Assembly (NCBI GenBank): GCA_016195805.1
Contig: JACPYT010000004.1
Span: 62,001-126,000, forward strand
Direction: 5' to 3'
Origin: Hydrogenophilales bacterium
GTDB lineage: Bacteria; Pseudomonadota; Gammaproteobacteria; Burkholderiales; Thiobacillaceae
DNA length: 64,000 nucleotides
Both the position numbers and the translations under genes were made by a program. Position 1 is the first letter of the stretch. The number at the start of each line of letters is the position of its first letter. The notes below the pieces were generated by a model. It had not been told where the DNA came from, made no database searches, and was given only the letters and a program-made list of their open reading frames with translations. Shown here piece after piece: positions 7,518 through 16,055 of the stretch.

Positions 7518-9108
7518 GGCCCGCCGCTGCTGCGTCCGGGCGGCGCTGCACAGACAAGCTCCCTTGGCAGGAGCTTTTTCTGTTTTCATGGCGATGGCCT
7601 TCGCGCCGACCGCGCACGCCGTCGACTGGCGCTTCGAGCCCTACGTGAATGCGTCGGCCACCTATACCGACAATGCCAGGCAGAGTTCGAGCAATCCCCA
7701 GGATGCCTTGATTTTCACCGAGACGCCCGGTTTCTATCTGCGCTCCGAAGGGTCGCGACGGGTGCACGCCAGCCTGCAATATGGGCTTACTGGCGTGGAG
7801 CGTATCGGCAACGACCAGAACAACGACCTCTATCACAACCTTAACGCGGTCGGAAATGCCGAACTGCTCAAGGACTTCCTGTTCATCGACGGCAATGCCA
7901 GCATCTCGCAGCAACTGATCTCGCTGCTGGGGTCGCCCGCCGATGCTACCACCAACAACAGCAACCGGACCACGGTCGGGCTCTACTCGATCAGTCCCTA
8001 CGTCCAGCAACGTCTTGGCACCTTCGCCTTCGCGCAGGTGCGTTACACTGCCAGCGGCGCGATTTTCCAGAACAACGTTGCGCCCAATGCCAACTCGAAT
8101 GCGATTTCCGCCAGTCTGAGCAGCGGGACCCGTTTTACCGATCTCAGCTGGGGGCTCAATTATTCCCTCCGCAAGGTGCAGAACCGCAACGCCATTAACA
8201 CGGCCAACAATACCGACGTCACCTTCGAAAGCGCCAGCGCGACCGCAGGCTATGCATTGACCCGCCAGTTCCGGGTGTTTGGCACGATCGGCCATGATTC
8301 GAACGATTACTTGAGCAGTACCGGAACGAGCGGCGCGTTCTATAGCGCCGGTTTCGGCTGGTCGCCTACGCGCCGCACGAGCCTCGAAGCCTCGGCTGGT
8401 GAGCGTTATTTCGGCCGCACGTTCAGTCTGGCCGCCAACCACCGCACCCGACTTTCGCAATGGACAGTGCGTTATTCCGAGGATGTGAGCGATATTTCGC
8501 AGCAGCTCCTGCAACAGAGCAGCCGAACTTTCTGGGTGTGCCAGGATCCTTCAACGGGTCAATTAGGCGCTTTTCCTACGGACGTTTATCCAAATCCGCC
8601 AAGACCTGTTTGTTTGACCTCGCCAGCCACCCCATTCGAGTTGGCTGCCCTCGGTGTTCCACTCACGAATTTGGTGGCAAATGGTGATATCGGCACCTCC
8701 ATAGCCACTGGTATTTTCATAATCAAGAATTTTAACGCGGGCGTGTCCTGGGACTTGGGGAAATTGGGGTTTGGGCTCTCGGCACAAGACACTAAGCGTC
8801 TCTACCAAATGCTCGGCAATGCGCAAGATCATATTCAGGGTGTAACAGGTTCTGTCAGCTATCGCCTGTCTGACACGGTTACGGCGAGCAGCGCACTGTC
8901 GCTCACCCGTACCAGCCTCGATAGTTCCTTGACGAACGGCGTGCCCCGGCAGGACGATCTCATCAGCCTCAGCCTCGGCCTCAACCGCCGCTTTACCGAC
9001 AAGCTCAACGGCGCGTTGACTTTCCGCCGTACCCAACGGAGTTCGAACGCGGCGAATGCCAACTACGACGAAGACAGCCTCATGGCCTCGGTCAACATGC
9101 GCTTCTGA
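7489..9108 (+). CDS. Outer-membrane beta-barrel protein, PEP-CTERM locus family
   Basis: A 539-residue protein predicted as an outer-membrane barrel. After a signal-like N-terminus ending APTAHA it starts VDWRFEPYVNASATYTDN and continues with alternating amphipathic strands; it ends in NMRF, a typical C-terminal outer-membrane signature. It matches the uncharacterised barrel usually found after the autokinase in XrtA loci, probably the export channel partner. The start is uncertain: ATG 7489 gives a complete signal peptide but overlaps the kinase gene by 29 bp, while ATG 7588 would leave almost no signal. A stretch around 8540-8870 is visibly less GC-rich than the rest of the gene. Confidence 0.8.
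   Translation: MATMAATANKARRCCVRAALHRQAPLAGAFSVFMAMAFAPTAHAVDWRFEPYVNASATYTDNARQSSSNPQDALIFTETPGFYLRSEGSRRVHASLQYGLTGVERIGNDQNNDLYHNLNAVGNAELLKDFLFIDGNASISQQLISLLGSPADATTNNSNRTTVGLYSISPYVQQRLGTFAFAQVRYTASGAIFQNNVAPNANSNAISASLSSGTRFTDLSWGLNYSLRKVQNRNAINTANNTDVTFESASATAGYALTRQFRVFGTIGHDSNDYLSSTGTSGAFYSAGFGWSPTRRTSLEASAGERYFGRTFSLAANHRTRLSQWTVRYSEDVSDISQQLLQQSSRTFWVCQDPSTGQLGAFPTDVYPNPPRPVCLTSPATPFELAALGVPLTNLVANGDIGTSIATGIFIIKNFNAGVSWDLGKLGFGLSAQDTKRLYQMLGNAQDHIQGVTGSVSYRLSDTVTASSALSLTRTSLDSSLTNGVPRQDDLISLSLGLNRRFTDKLNGALTFRRTQRSSNAANANYDEDSLMASVNMRF
7556..7580 (+). terminator. Terminator-like hairpin at the start of the barrel gene
   Basis: AAGCTCC (7556-7562) pairs with GGAGCTT (7570-7576) across a 7-nt loop and runs into TTTTT. 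The structure has the form of an intrinsic terminator or attenuator between the kinase gene and the body of the barrel gene. If the barrel frame starts at 7489, translation would disrupt the hairpin, giving a simple coupling between translation and read-through. Confidence 0.45.
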
Positions 9109-9121
9109 CCGGGCTGCCGGA

Positions 9122-9138
9122 ATGGCATGGCCGTTGCT
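9122..9138 (+). promoter_or_regulatory. Sigma-54 promoter before the ATPase gene
   Basis: ATGGCATGGCCGTTGCT has GG and GC 10 bases apart, TGGCA at -24 and a perfect TTGCT at -12. The expected start of transcription is about 9150, 35 nt upstream of the ATG at 9185. It would give the second half of the eps operon its own RpoN-dependent promoter. Confidence 0.62.
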
Positions 9139-9184
9139 AGGCTTTTAGTGCGCGCCGTACCTCCACTCAGATAACGGATTGTCC

Positions 9185-10219
9185 ATGTACGAAGACTATT
9201 ACCGCTTTAGCGCCAAGCCGTTCCAGCTCAATCCCGACCCGCGTTTCTTCTTCGGTTCCAAGGGACACAAACGGGCGATGGCCTATCTGGATTACGGCCT
9301 GTCGCTGGGTGAGGGCTTCATCGTCATCACCGGCGAAGTCGGCGCTGGCAAGACCACGCTGGTGCGCAACCTGTTTCGCCAGCTCGAGGCTCACAATGTG
9401 GTCGCGGCGCAGCTGGTGTCGACCCAGCTGGATGCGGAGGACACCTTGCGCAGTGTGGCGGCCTCGTTCGGACTGGAACATGAAGGCCTGACCAAGTCGG
9501 CGCTGCTGAAAAACCTGGAAGACTTTCTGACGGCCGCCGCGCGCCAGGGCAAGCGCGCGCTGCTGGTGGTGGACGAGGCGCAGAATCTGACGCCGCGCGC
9601 AGTGGAAGAACTGCGCATGCTGTCCAACTTCCAGAACAGCGAGCGCTCGCTGATCCAGACCTTTCTGCTGGGGCAGCCCGAATTCCGTGGCATTCTGCAA
9701 AGTCCGGACATGCAGCAACTACGCCAGCGCGTGGTGGCCTCGTACCACCTGGGGCCGCTCGATGCGGACGAAACGCGCGGCTACATCGAGCACCGTCTGC
9801 GCACCGTCGGCTGGCATGGCACGCCGGGTTTCGATGATGAGGCTTTCGCCGAGCTGCATCGTTTTACCGGCGGCATTCCGCGGCGCCTCAACACCACCTG
9901 CGACCGCTTGCTGTTGTTCGGATTTCTCGAAGAGAAGAATCACTTCGGCGAAGCCGAAGTCAACGAGGTGATCGCCGACCTGAAGAACGAGATTGCGCAC
10001 CAGGATTTCCACGGTGCAGCGGGCATCAACAACCCTGCCCAGGCCAATGGCGTATTGAACGGCGAAGACAGCGCCCGACTGGTGCAGCGCATCGACCAGG
10101 TGGAGCGCTCGGTCAATCGCATCCTGCCCATCGTGCGCAAGATTCTCTACACCGTGAGCGAACGCCACGCGGCGGCAGATGAAGGCACGCAGCCGGACAA
10201 CCTCGACACCGCGCATTGA
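9185..10219 (+). CDS. ExeA-like secretion ATPase, XrtA-associated
   Basis: A 344-residue AAA+ ATPase of the ExeA/GspA-like family found in PEP-CTERM loci. The N-terminus MYEDYYRFSAKPFQLNPDP is characteristic. Walker A is GEVGAGKTT (about residue 51) and Walker B is LLVVDEAQN; a sensor region GGIPRRLNTTCDR follows. A C-terminal extension ends in a possible coiled coil. It probably energises assembly or export at the inner membrane. ATG 9185 is preferred to the in-frame TTG at 9179. Its own sigma-54 promoter lies just upstream. Confidence 0.9.
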   Translation: MYEDYYRFSAKPFQLNPDPRFFFGSKGHKRAMAYLDYGLSLGEGFIVITGEVGAGKTTLVRNLFRQLEAHNVVAAQLVSTQLDAEDTLRSVAASFGLEHEGLTKSALLKNLEDFLTAAARQGKRALLVVDEAQNLTPRAVEELRMLSNFQNSERSLIQTFLLGQPEFRGILQSPDMQQLRQRVVASYHLGPLDADETRGYIEHRLRTVGWHGTPGFDDEAFAELHRFTGGIPRRLNTTCDRLLLFGFLEEKNHFGEAEVNEVIADLKNEIAHQDFHGAAGINNPAQANGVLNGEDSARLVQRIDQVERSVNRILPIVRKILYTVSERHAAADEGTQPDNLDTAH

Positions 10220-10229
10220 CGACTCAGCC

Positions 10230-11351
10230 ATGACCCAGGTTTTATGCGTCGCGGGCGCGCGTCCCAATTTCATGAAAATCGCCCCGGTGATGGCTGCCCT
10301 GGCCGAGACCGGCGTCGCCGCGCAGCTGCTGCATACCGGCCAGCATTACGACGCGGCGATGAGCGACGGTTTCTTTGCCGACCTCGGCATCCCGCGCCCC
10401 GATCATCATCTGGAAGTCGGCTCCGGCAGCCATGCGGTGCAGACGGCCGAAGTGATGAAGCGCTTCGAGCCGGTGCTGGAAAGCGTGCAGCCGCAGGCCG
10501 TTCTGGTGGTGGGCGACGTCAACTCCACCATCGCGTGTGCGCTGGTGGCGGCCAAGCGGGGCGTGCGCGTGATCCACGTCGAGGCCGGTCTGCGCAGCTA
10601 CGACCGCAGCATGCCGGAGGAAATCAACCGCGTATTGACCGACCAGATTTCCGATCTGCTGTTCACCACCGAGCGTAGCGCGCTGGCCAACCTGCAGCGC
10701 GAGGGGATCGATGCGGCGCGTGTCGAGTTCGTCGGCAACGTGATGATCGACACCCTGCACCGCAACCTCGAGCGCGCGGTGCCGGGCGCTCAAACCCTCG
10801 GCGCGACGCTGCCGCGGTATGCGGTGCTGACGCTGCACCGGCCATCCAACGTGGATGACGCGGCGACGCTCGCAGCGCTGCTCGACGTGATCGGTGAAAT
10901 CAACCGCACCCTGCCGGTGGTGATGCCGCTGCATCCGCGTACGCGCGGCAACATCGACCGATTCGGTCTCACTGCCCGGCTCGATGGCCTGCACATCCTG
11001 CCGCCGGTGGGCTATCTGGAAATGCTTGGCCTGATGCGCGACGCCACGCTGGTGCTGACCGATTCAGGGGGCATTCAGGAAGAAACCACTGCGCTGGGCG
11101 TGCCGTGTCTCACCCTGCGCGAGAACACGGAACGTCCGATCACCATCGCCGAAGGCACCAACACCCTGGTCGGCTCCCACCCGGAGGCGATCCGCCGCGC
11201 GTTCGCAGAGGTGATGGCGGACGGCGGCAAGGCCGGACGCATTCCGGAATATTGGGACGGACGCGCGGCGATGCGCATTGCGCATACGCTGAAAGACTGG
11301 CTGCCGACGCAGAAGGGGACTCATGTCCTGTCGGCTACAAGGATCGCGTAA
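10230..11351 (+). CDS. wecB: UDP-N-acetylglucosamine 2-epimerase (non-hydrolysing)
   Basis: Interconverts UDP-GlcNAc and UDP-ManNAc to supply the polysaccharide with ManNAc-type sugars. The 373-residue protein starts MTQVLCVAGARPNFMKIAPV. It has the conserved GDVNST, HVEAGLRSYDRSMPEEINR, TLHRPSNVDD and TDSGGIQEE segments. ATG at 10230 is used; the upstream frame overlaps the ATPase gene. Its TAA stop overlaps the deacetylase ATG (TAATG), so translation is coupled. The gene is a standard member of XrtA loci. Confidence 0.95.
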   Translation: MTQVLCVAGARPNFMKIAPVMAALAETGVAAQLLHTGQHYDAAMSDGFFADLGIPRPDHHLEVGSGSHAVQTAEVMKRFEPVLESVQPQAVLVVGDVNSTIACALVAAKRGVRVIHVEAGLRSYDRSMPEEINRVLTDQISDLLFTTERSALANLQREGIDAARVEFVGNVMIDTLHRNLERAVPGAQTLGATLPRYAVLTLHRPSNVDDAATLAALLDVIGEINRTLPVVMPLHPRTRGNIDRFGLTARLDGLHILPPVGYLEMLGLMRDATLVLTDSGGIQEETTALGVPCLTLRENTERPITIAEGTNTLVGSHPEAIRRAFAEVMADGGKAGRIPEYWDGRAAMRIAHTLKDWLPTQKGTHVLSATRIA

Positions 11352-12196
11352 TGGCCGGACGCATCAAGAATGCCATGTCGGTCGATGTCGAGGATTATTT
11401 CCAGGTGTCGGCCTTTGCGCCGCATATCCGGCGCGAGGACTGGGATGCACTGCCGTGCCGGGTCGAGCGCAATGTCGACGTGATTCTCGGTCTGCTCGAT
11501 GAGGCGGATGCCAAAGCGACCTTCTTTACCCTCGGCTGGATCGCCGAACGCTATCCCCAGGTGGTGCACCGCATCGTTGGCAATGGTCACGAACTGGCCA
11601 GTCACGGCTACGGTCATCAGCGGGCATCGGATCTCACGCCCGGCCAGTTCCGCGACGACATCACCCGCGCCAAACACATTCTCGAGGACCTCGGCGGCGT
11701 TGCCATCCGGGGTTATCGCGCCCCGAGTTTCTCCATCAATCGGAAGAACTGGTGGGCAGTCGAGGAACTCGAAAACGCAGGGTATGTATACAGTTCGAGC
11801 ATCTATCCGGTGCGCCACGACCATTACGGCATGCCCGACGCCCCGCGTTTCCCGCATCGTCCCAATGGCGAGACCGGCATCCTCGAACTGCCGCCCACCA
11901 CGGTGCCGCTGATGGGGCGCAATTGGCCCGCGGCGGGCGGCGGCTGGTTCCGCTTGCTGCCGTATTCGATGTCGCGCTGGATGCTGAATCGGGTCAATGC
12001 CCAGGACCGTGCCCCCTGCATGTTCTACTTCCATCCGTGGGAACTCGATGCCGGGCAGCCGCGTCAGACGGGCCTGTCGGCCAGGACGCGCTTCCGCCAT
12101 TACGTCAATCTGCAACGGATGCCGGGCAGACTGCGCAAACTACTGAACGATTTTGAATGGGACCGCGTCGACCGCGTGTTCCTGCCAGAACATTGA
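11351..12196 (+). CDS. Polysaccharide deacetylase, PEP-CTERM locus family
   Basis: NodB-fold enzyme that probably removes N-acetyl groups from the growing polysaccharide. The 281-residue protein has the catalytic-base motif SVDVEDYFQ near residue 10, the metal-ligand motif ASHGYGHQ and the RGYRAPSFSI segment. A late FYFHPWELD carries the second His. There is no signal peptide, so it may act on lipid-linked intermediates in the cytoplasm, as proposed for this subfamily. The start ATG overlaps the epimerase stop codon. Confidence 0.92.
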   Translation: MAGRIKNAMSVDVEDYFQVSAFAPHIRREDWDALPCRVERNVDVILGLLDEADAKATFFTLGWIAERYPQVVHRIVGNGHELASHGYGHQRASDLTPGQFRDDITRAKHILEDLGGVAIRGYRAPSFSINRKNWWAVEELENAGYVYSSSIYPVRHDHYGMPDAPRFPHRPNGETGILELPPTTVPLMGRNWPAAGGGWFRLLPYSMSRWMLNRVNAQDRAPCMFYFHPWELDAGQPRQTGLSARTRFRHYVNLQRMPGRLRKLLNDFEWDRVDRVFLPEH

Positions 12197-12198
12197 AC

Positions 12199-13266
12199 AT
12201 GCAATCCGAGCCCTTCTCGATGCCTGATGCCAGGATGGCCGACGTCACCGTGCGCGCGCTGGAAGCGGACGAGTGCGCGCGCTGGGATGCCTATGTGAAC
12301 GTGCATCCGGACGCGACGTTTTTCCATCGTGCCGGCTGGAAGCGCGTGATCGAGAGCGCCTTCGGCCATCGCACGCATTTCCTGCTGGCCGAGCGCGGCG
12401 GCGAAACGGTGGGCGTGCTGCCGCTGGTCGAAATCAGGAGCTGGCTGTTCGGACACAGTCTGGGTTCGCTGCCATTCTGCGCCTATGGCGGCATTCTGGC
12501 CGATCACGATGCCGCTTGGCGCGCGCTCGACGCGGCCGCGCAGGCACTGGCCGAGCAGCTCAAGGTCGGTGCGCTCGAATACCGCAACCAGACGGCCCAG
12601 CATGCGCACTGGCCGACCAAGGATCTGTACGTTACCTTCAAGAAGGCCATCGAGCCCGACGTCGAGGCCAACATGAACGCCATTCCGCGCAAGCAGCGCG
12701 CCATGGTGCGAAAAGGCATCAAGGCCGGGCTGGTCGGCGAGATCGATGCCGACACCAGCCGGTTTTTCCAGGCCTATTCGGCGAGCGTGCACCGCTTGGG
12801 AACGCCGGTGTTTTCGCGCAAGTTCTTCCGCCTGTTGAAGGAAGAGTTCGGCGACGACTGCGAAGTGCTCACCATCATGCTGGAGGGGAATGTGATCGCC
12901 AGCGTGATGTCGTTCTACTTCCGAGACGAGGTGCTGCCGTACTACGGCGGCGGCGTGGACGCCGCGCGTGCGGTGGCCGGCAACGATTTCATGTACTGGG
13001 AATTGATGCGGCGCGCCTGCGAGCGCGGCCTCAAGGTGTTCGATTTCGGCCGAAGCAAGCGCGGCACCGGCTCGTTCGACTTCAAGAAGAACTGGGGCTT
13101 CGAACCGACGCCGCTGTTTTACGAGTATTTTCTTGTGGCTGACACCGACGTTCCCGAGATCAACCCGCTTAATCCAAAATATCGCCTCTTCATTCAGGCT
13201 TGGAAAAAGATGCCGCTGGCACTCGCCAATGTCATCGGGCCGCACATCGTCAAGAACCTGGGGTGA
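12199..13266 (+). CDS. FemAB-related acyl/aminoacyl transferase, XrtA-associated
   Basis: A 355-residue GNAT-fold protein of the FemAB type. Typical segments are TFFHRAGWKRVIE near the N-terminus, the central basic region RKQRAMVRKGIKAG, YYGGGVDAARAVAGNDFMYWELM, and the C-terminal FDFGRSKRGTGSFDFKKNWGF. It presumably transfers an acyl or amino-acyl group to a sugar amine exposed by the deacetylase next door; the donor is unknown. ATG at 12199 lies 2 bp after the deacetylase stop codon. Confidence 0.9.
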   Translation: MQSEPFSMPDARMADVTVRALEADECARWDAYVNVHPDATFFHRAGWKRVIESAFGHRTHFLLAERGGETVGVLPLVEIRSWLFGHSLGSLPFCAYGGILADHDAAWRALDAAAQALAEQLKVGALEYRNQTAQHAHWPTKDLYVTFKKAIEPDVEANMNAIPRKQRAMVRKGIKAGLVGEIDADTSRFFQAYSASVHRLGTPVFSRKFFRLLKEEFGDDCEVLTIMLEGNVIASVMSFYFRDEVLPYYGGGVDAARAVAGNDFMYWELMRRACERGLKVFDFGRSKRGTGSFDFKKNWGFEPTPLFYEYFLVADTDVPEINPLNPKYRLFIQAWKKMPLALANVIGPHIVKNLG

Positions 13267-13269
13267 GGC

Positions 13270-14490
13270 ATGGACGGGCTGCTGTTTCTCGCGCATCGCA
13301 TCCCGTTTCCGCCCAACAAGGGCGACAAGATCCGCTCGTTCCATCTGCTGCGGCACCTGAGCAGTCGTTATGCCGTTCATCTCGGCGCATTCGTCGACGA
13401 TCCCGACGACTGGCAGTACCGGGACGCATTGAAGCCCTATTGCGCATCGATCAGGCTGTTGCCGCTGCATCCGCGCCGTGCCAGGCTGGCGAGCCTGAGC
13501 GGCCTGCTCACCGGCGAGGCGTTGACGCTGCCCTATTATCGAAACCGCGAACTCAAGCGCTGGGCGGCCGATCTGGCCGACTCCGGTAGGGTGACGCGCG
13601 GACTGGCGTTTTCCTCGGCGATGGCGCAGTTCATGCCGGCCGGTCTTGCGCGCCGTGTGCTCGACATGGTCGACGTCGATTCCGACAAGTGGGCCCAGTA
13701 CGCGCCGACCCAGCGCTGGCCCCTGTCATGGGTGTATGCGCGCGAAGGTCGCAAACTGGCGGCGTGGGAAGCGCGGGTGGCGCAGGATTTCGACGCCACG
13801 CTGCTGGTGTCGTGCGACGAGGCGGCGCTGCTGCAACGCCGCGTCCCGCAGGCACGCGACAAGATCGGCACCTTCGAGAACGGCGTCGATGCCGAGTATT
13901 TTTCGCCGGCGCGCGATTACCCGAATCCCTATGCGTCCGATGCGCTGGGCCTGGTCTTTACCGGCGCGATGGATTACTGGCCGAACGTCGATGCCGTCAG
14001 CTGGTTTGCGGAGCGCATCTTTCCGGCCATCCGCGAAGCCGTGCCGGCCGCGCAGTTCACCATCGTCGGCAGCCGGCCGACCGACGCCGTCCTCGCGCTG
14101 GCACGCCAGCCCGGGGTCGTCGTCACCGGCGGCGTGCCCGACGTGCGGCCCTATCTGGCGCATGCAGCGTGTGCCGTGGCGCCCTTGCGGATCGCGCGCG
14201 GCATCCAGAACAAGGTGCTGGAAGCGATGGCGATGGCGCGTCCGGTGGTGGTCACGGCACAGGCGGCCGAGGGCATCCGTGCCGAGGCCGGCCGCGATTT
14301 CCTGCTGGCGCAGGATGAAGCCGGCCTGGCCGCTGCCGTCGTCGCGCAACTGCAAACGCGCGCACCCTGTCCACCGGCGCGCGCCTGCATCCTGGAGCAT
14401 TACGACTGGACCCGCAATTTATCGATGATCGATGCCCTGTTCGATGCGACGCCTGCCGCATCCCCTGTTCTGGAGACGTGCCCCGCATGA
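13270..14490 (+). CDS. Glycosyltransferase (GT4), PEP-CTERM/EpsH1-associated type 1
   Basis: A 406-residue sugar transferase with the N-terminus LFLAHRIPFPPNKGDKIRSF that marks this exosortase-linked subfamily. The C-terminal GT-B domain contains FTGAMDYWPNVDAV and the nucleotide-sugar binding region APLRIARGIQNKVLEAMAMA, where an E is in the usual donor-binding position. Sugar specificity cannot be read from sequence. It starts 3 bp after the FemAB gene and its TGA overlaps the exosortase ATG. Confidence 0.92.
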   Translation: MDGLLFLAHRIPFPPNKGDKIRSFHLLRHLSSRYAVHLGAFVDDPDDWQYRDALKPYCASIRLLPLHPRRARLASLSGLLTGEALTLPYYRNRELKRWAADLADSGRVTRGLAFSSAMAQFMPAGLARRVLDMVDVDSDKWAQYAPTQRWPLSWVYAREGRKLAAWEARVAQDFDATLLVSCDEAALLQRRVPQARDKIGTFENGVDAEYFSPARDYPNPYASDALGLVFTGAMDYWPNVDAVSWFAERIFPAIREAVPAAQFTIVGSRPTDAVLALARQPGVVVTGGVPDVRPYLAHAACAVAPLRIARGIQNKVLEAMAMARPVVVTAQAAEGIRAEAGRDFLLAQDEAGLAAAVVAQLQTRAPCPPARACILEHYDWTRNLSMIDALFDATPAASPVLETCPA

Positions 14491-16055
14491 GCGCCTTGCC
14501 CGATACCCTTCCCATGACCGCGCCGCGCAACGGCTGGTGGTTTCCTGCCGGCGTGACGATAGGTGTCGTGCTTCTCCTCACCGGCATCTTCTGGCCGACC
14601 TTCCTCTCGATGGAGGAAGTCTGGGCGCGTTCGGAAACCTTCGCCCACGGCTATCTGATCGTTCCCATCAGCGTCTGGCTCATCTGGCGCAAGCGCGAGG
14701 AACTGGCGCAGATCCAGCCGCGTCCCGATCTGCGCGGACTGTTCCTGCTGGCGGCCGCGGGCGCCGGCTGGCTGCTGGCCGATGCCGGCAGCGTCAGCGT
14801 CGTCGCCCAGTATGCATTCGTTGCCATGCTGATCGCCGCAGTATGGATCCTGCTGGGCGAGGCGTTCGTACGGGCGGCATTTTTCCCCCTGATGTTCCTG
14901 TTCTTTGCGGTGCCGATGGGCGAATTCCTGATCCATCCATTGATGGACGTGACCGCCAATTTCACTGTGGCCATGCTGCAGGCGACCGGTATCCCGGTCT
15001 ACCGTGAAGGCACATTCTTCAGCATTCCGAGTGGCAACTGGTCCGTGGTCGAAGGTTGTTCCGGTCTGCGCTACCTGATTGCCTCGGTGACGCTCGGCAC
15101 GTTGTATGCCTATCTCACCTACCGTTCGTGGAAGCGGCGCCTGCTGTTTTCCGTCGTCGCCATGATCGTTCCGGTCTTCGCCAACAGCGGACGTGCCTAC
15201 ATGATCGTGATGATCGCTCACCTGTCCGACATGAAGCTGGCGCTCGGCATCGACCACTATATTTATGGCTGGGTGTTCTTCGGTATCGTCATGCTCCTGC
15301 TGTTCTGGATCGGCAGCTTCTGGCGCGAAGACGACCAGCCGGAGCCCGGCCCGTCGCAGCGCACTACGACGCCTGCTTTTGTTGCGGCGGATGCGCGCGC
15401 AGCAGCGCGCCCGGTCATCCTGCGGGCGGCGGTCGTTGCGCTGGCGGTGGCAGGCCTGTGGCCGGCTTATGCACACTGGATCGAGTCGCGCCCGCTGCCC
15501 GAGATGCCCGTCTTGCAGGTCGAGGCGGCTGGTGGCTGGCAGCCCGGCGTGGCCTTCACGACCTGGGTGCCGCACTGGATCGGGGCCGACCGCCAGCTGC
15601 GCCGGTCCTATGCGCAGGCGGGGCACGATGTGCTGCTTGAATTGAACTACTACGTGACGCAGCGGCAGGGGGCCGAGCTCATCAACTCGCAGAACTACAT
15701 GATCAAGCAGAAGGATCCGGCCTGGTCGAACGTCGGCGAGACAACCGTCACGGTGCAGATCGGCGGGACGATGCGGCAGGTGCGGCAGGCCAAGATGCGC
15801 GGCAGCAATGGCCAGCGCCTGCTGGTGTGGCAATGGAACCTGATCGACCAGCACCCCGTCGTCAACGACTATTTCGCCAAGCTGATCATGGCGCTGGACC
15901 GGGTACGCCTGGCGCGCGACGACGGCCTCTCGGTGCTGATCGCCACGCCGTATCAGAATGCCGACCTCAAGACTGCAGCTGCCACGCTGGCGCGTTTTGC
16001 GACGGACATGGAGCCCGCGATCGCGCGTACGCTCGACCAGGTCGACGGACCGTGA
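14487..16055 (+). CDS. xrtA: Exosortase A fused to an EpsI domain
   Basis: Integral membrane protease/transpeptidase that processes PEP-CTERM proteins. The 522-residue protein has about eight hydrophobic helices in residues 20-275, with the catalytic Cys191 (VVEGCSGLRYL), Arg236 (NSGRAYM) and His257 (IDHYIYGW). A linker follows, then one more helix and an EpsI-type periplasmic domain (residues about 340-522, from MPVLQVEAAGGW onward). ATG 14487 is chosen because it overlaps the upstream stop in ATGA; a GTG at 14478 is the alternative. No PEP-CTERM substrate is encoded in this window. Confidence 0.95.
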   Translation: MSALPDTLPMTAPRNGWWFPAGVTIGVVLLLTGIFWPTFLSMEEVWARSETFAHGYLIVPISVWLIWRKREELAQIQPRPDLRGLFLLAAAGAGWLLADAGSVSVVAQYAFVAMLIAAVWILLGEAFVRAAFFPLMFLFFAVPMGEFLIHPLMDVTANFTVAMLQATGIPVYREGTFFSIPSGNWSVVEGCSGLRYLIASVTLGTLYAYLTYRSWKRRLLFSVVAMIVPVFANSGRAYMIVMIAHLSDMKLALGIDHYIYGWVFFGIVMLLLFWIGSFWREDDQPEPGPSQRTTTPAFVAADARAAARPVILRAAVVALAVAGLWPAYAHWIESRPLPEMPVLQVEAAGGWQPGVAFTTWVPHWIGADRQLRRSYAQAGHDVLLELNYYVTQRQGAELINSQNYMIKQKDPAWSNVGETTVTVQIGGTMRQVRQAKMRGSNGQRLLVWQWNLIDQHPVVNDYFAKLIMALDRVRLARDDGLSVLIATPYQNADLKTAAATLARFATDMEPAIARTLDQVDGP

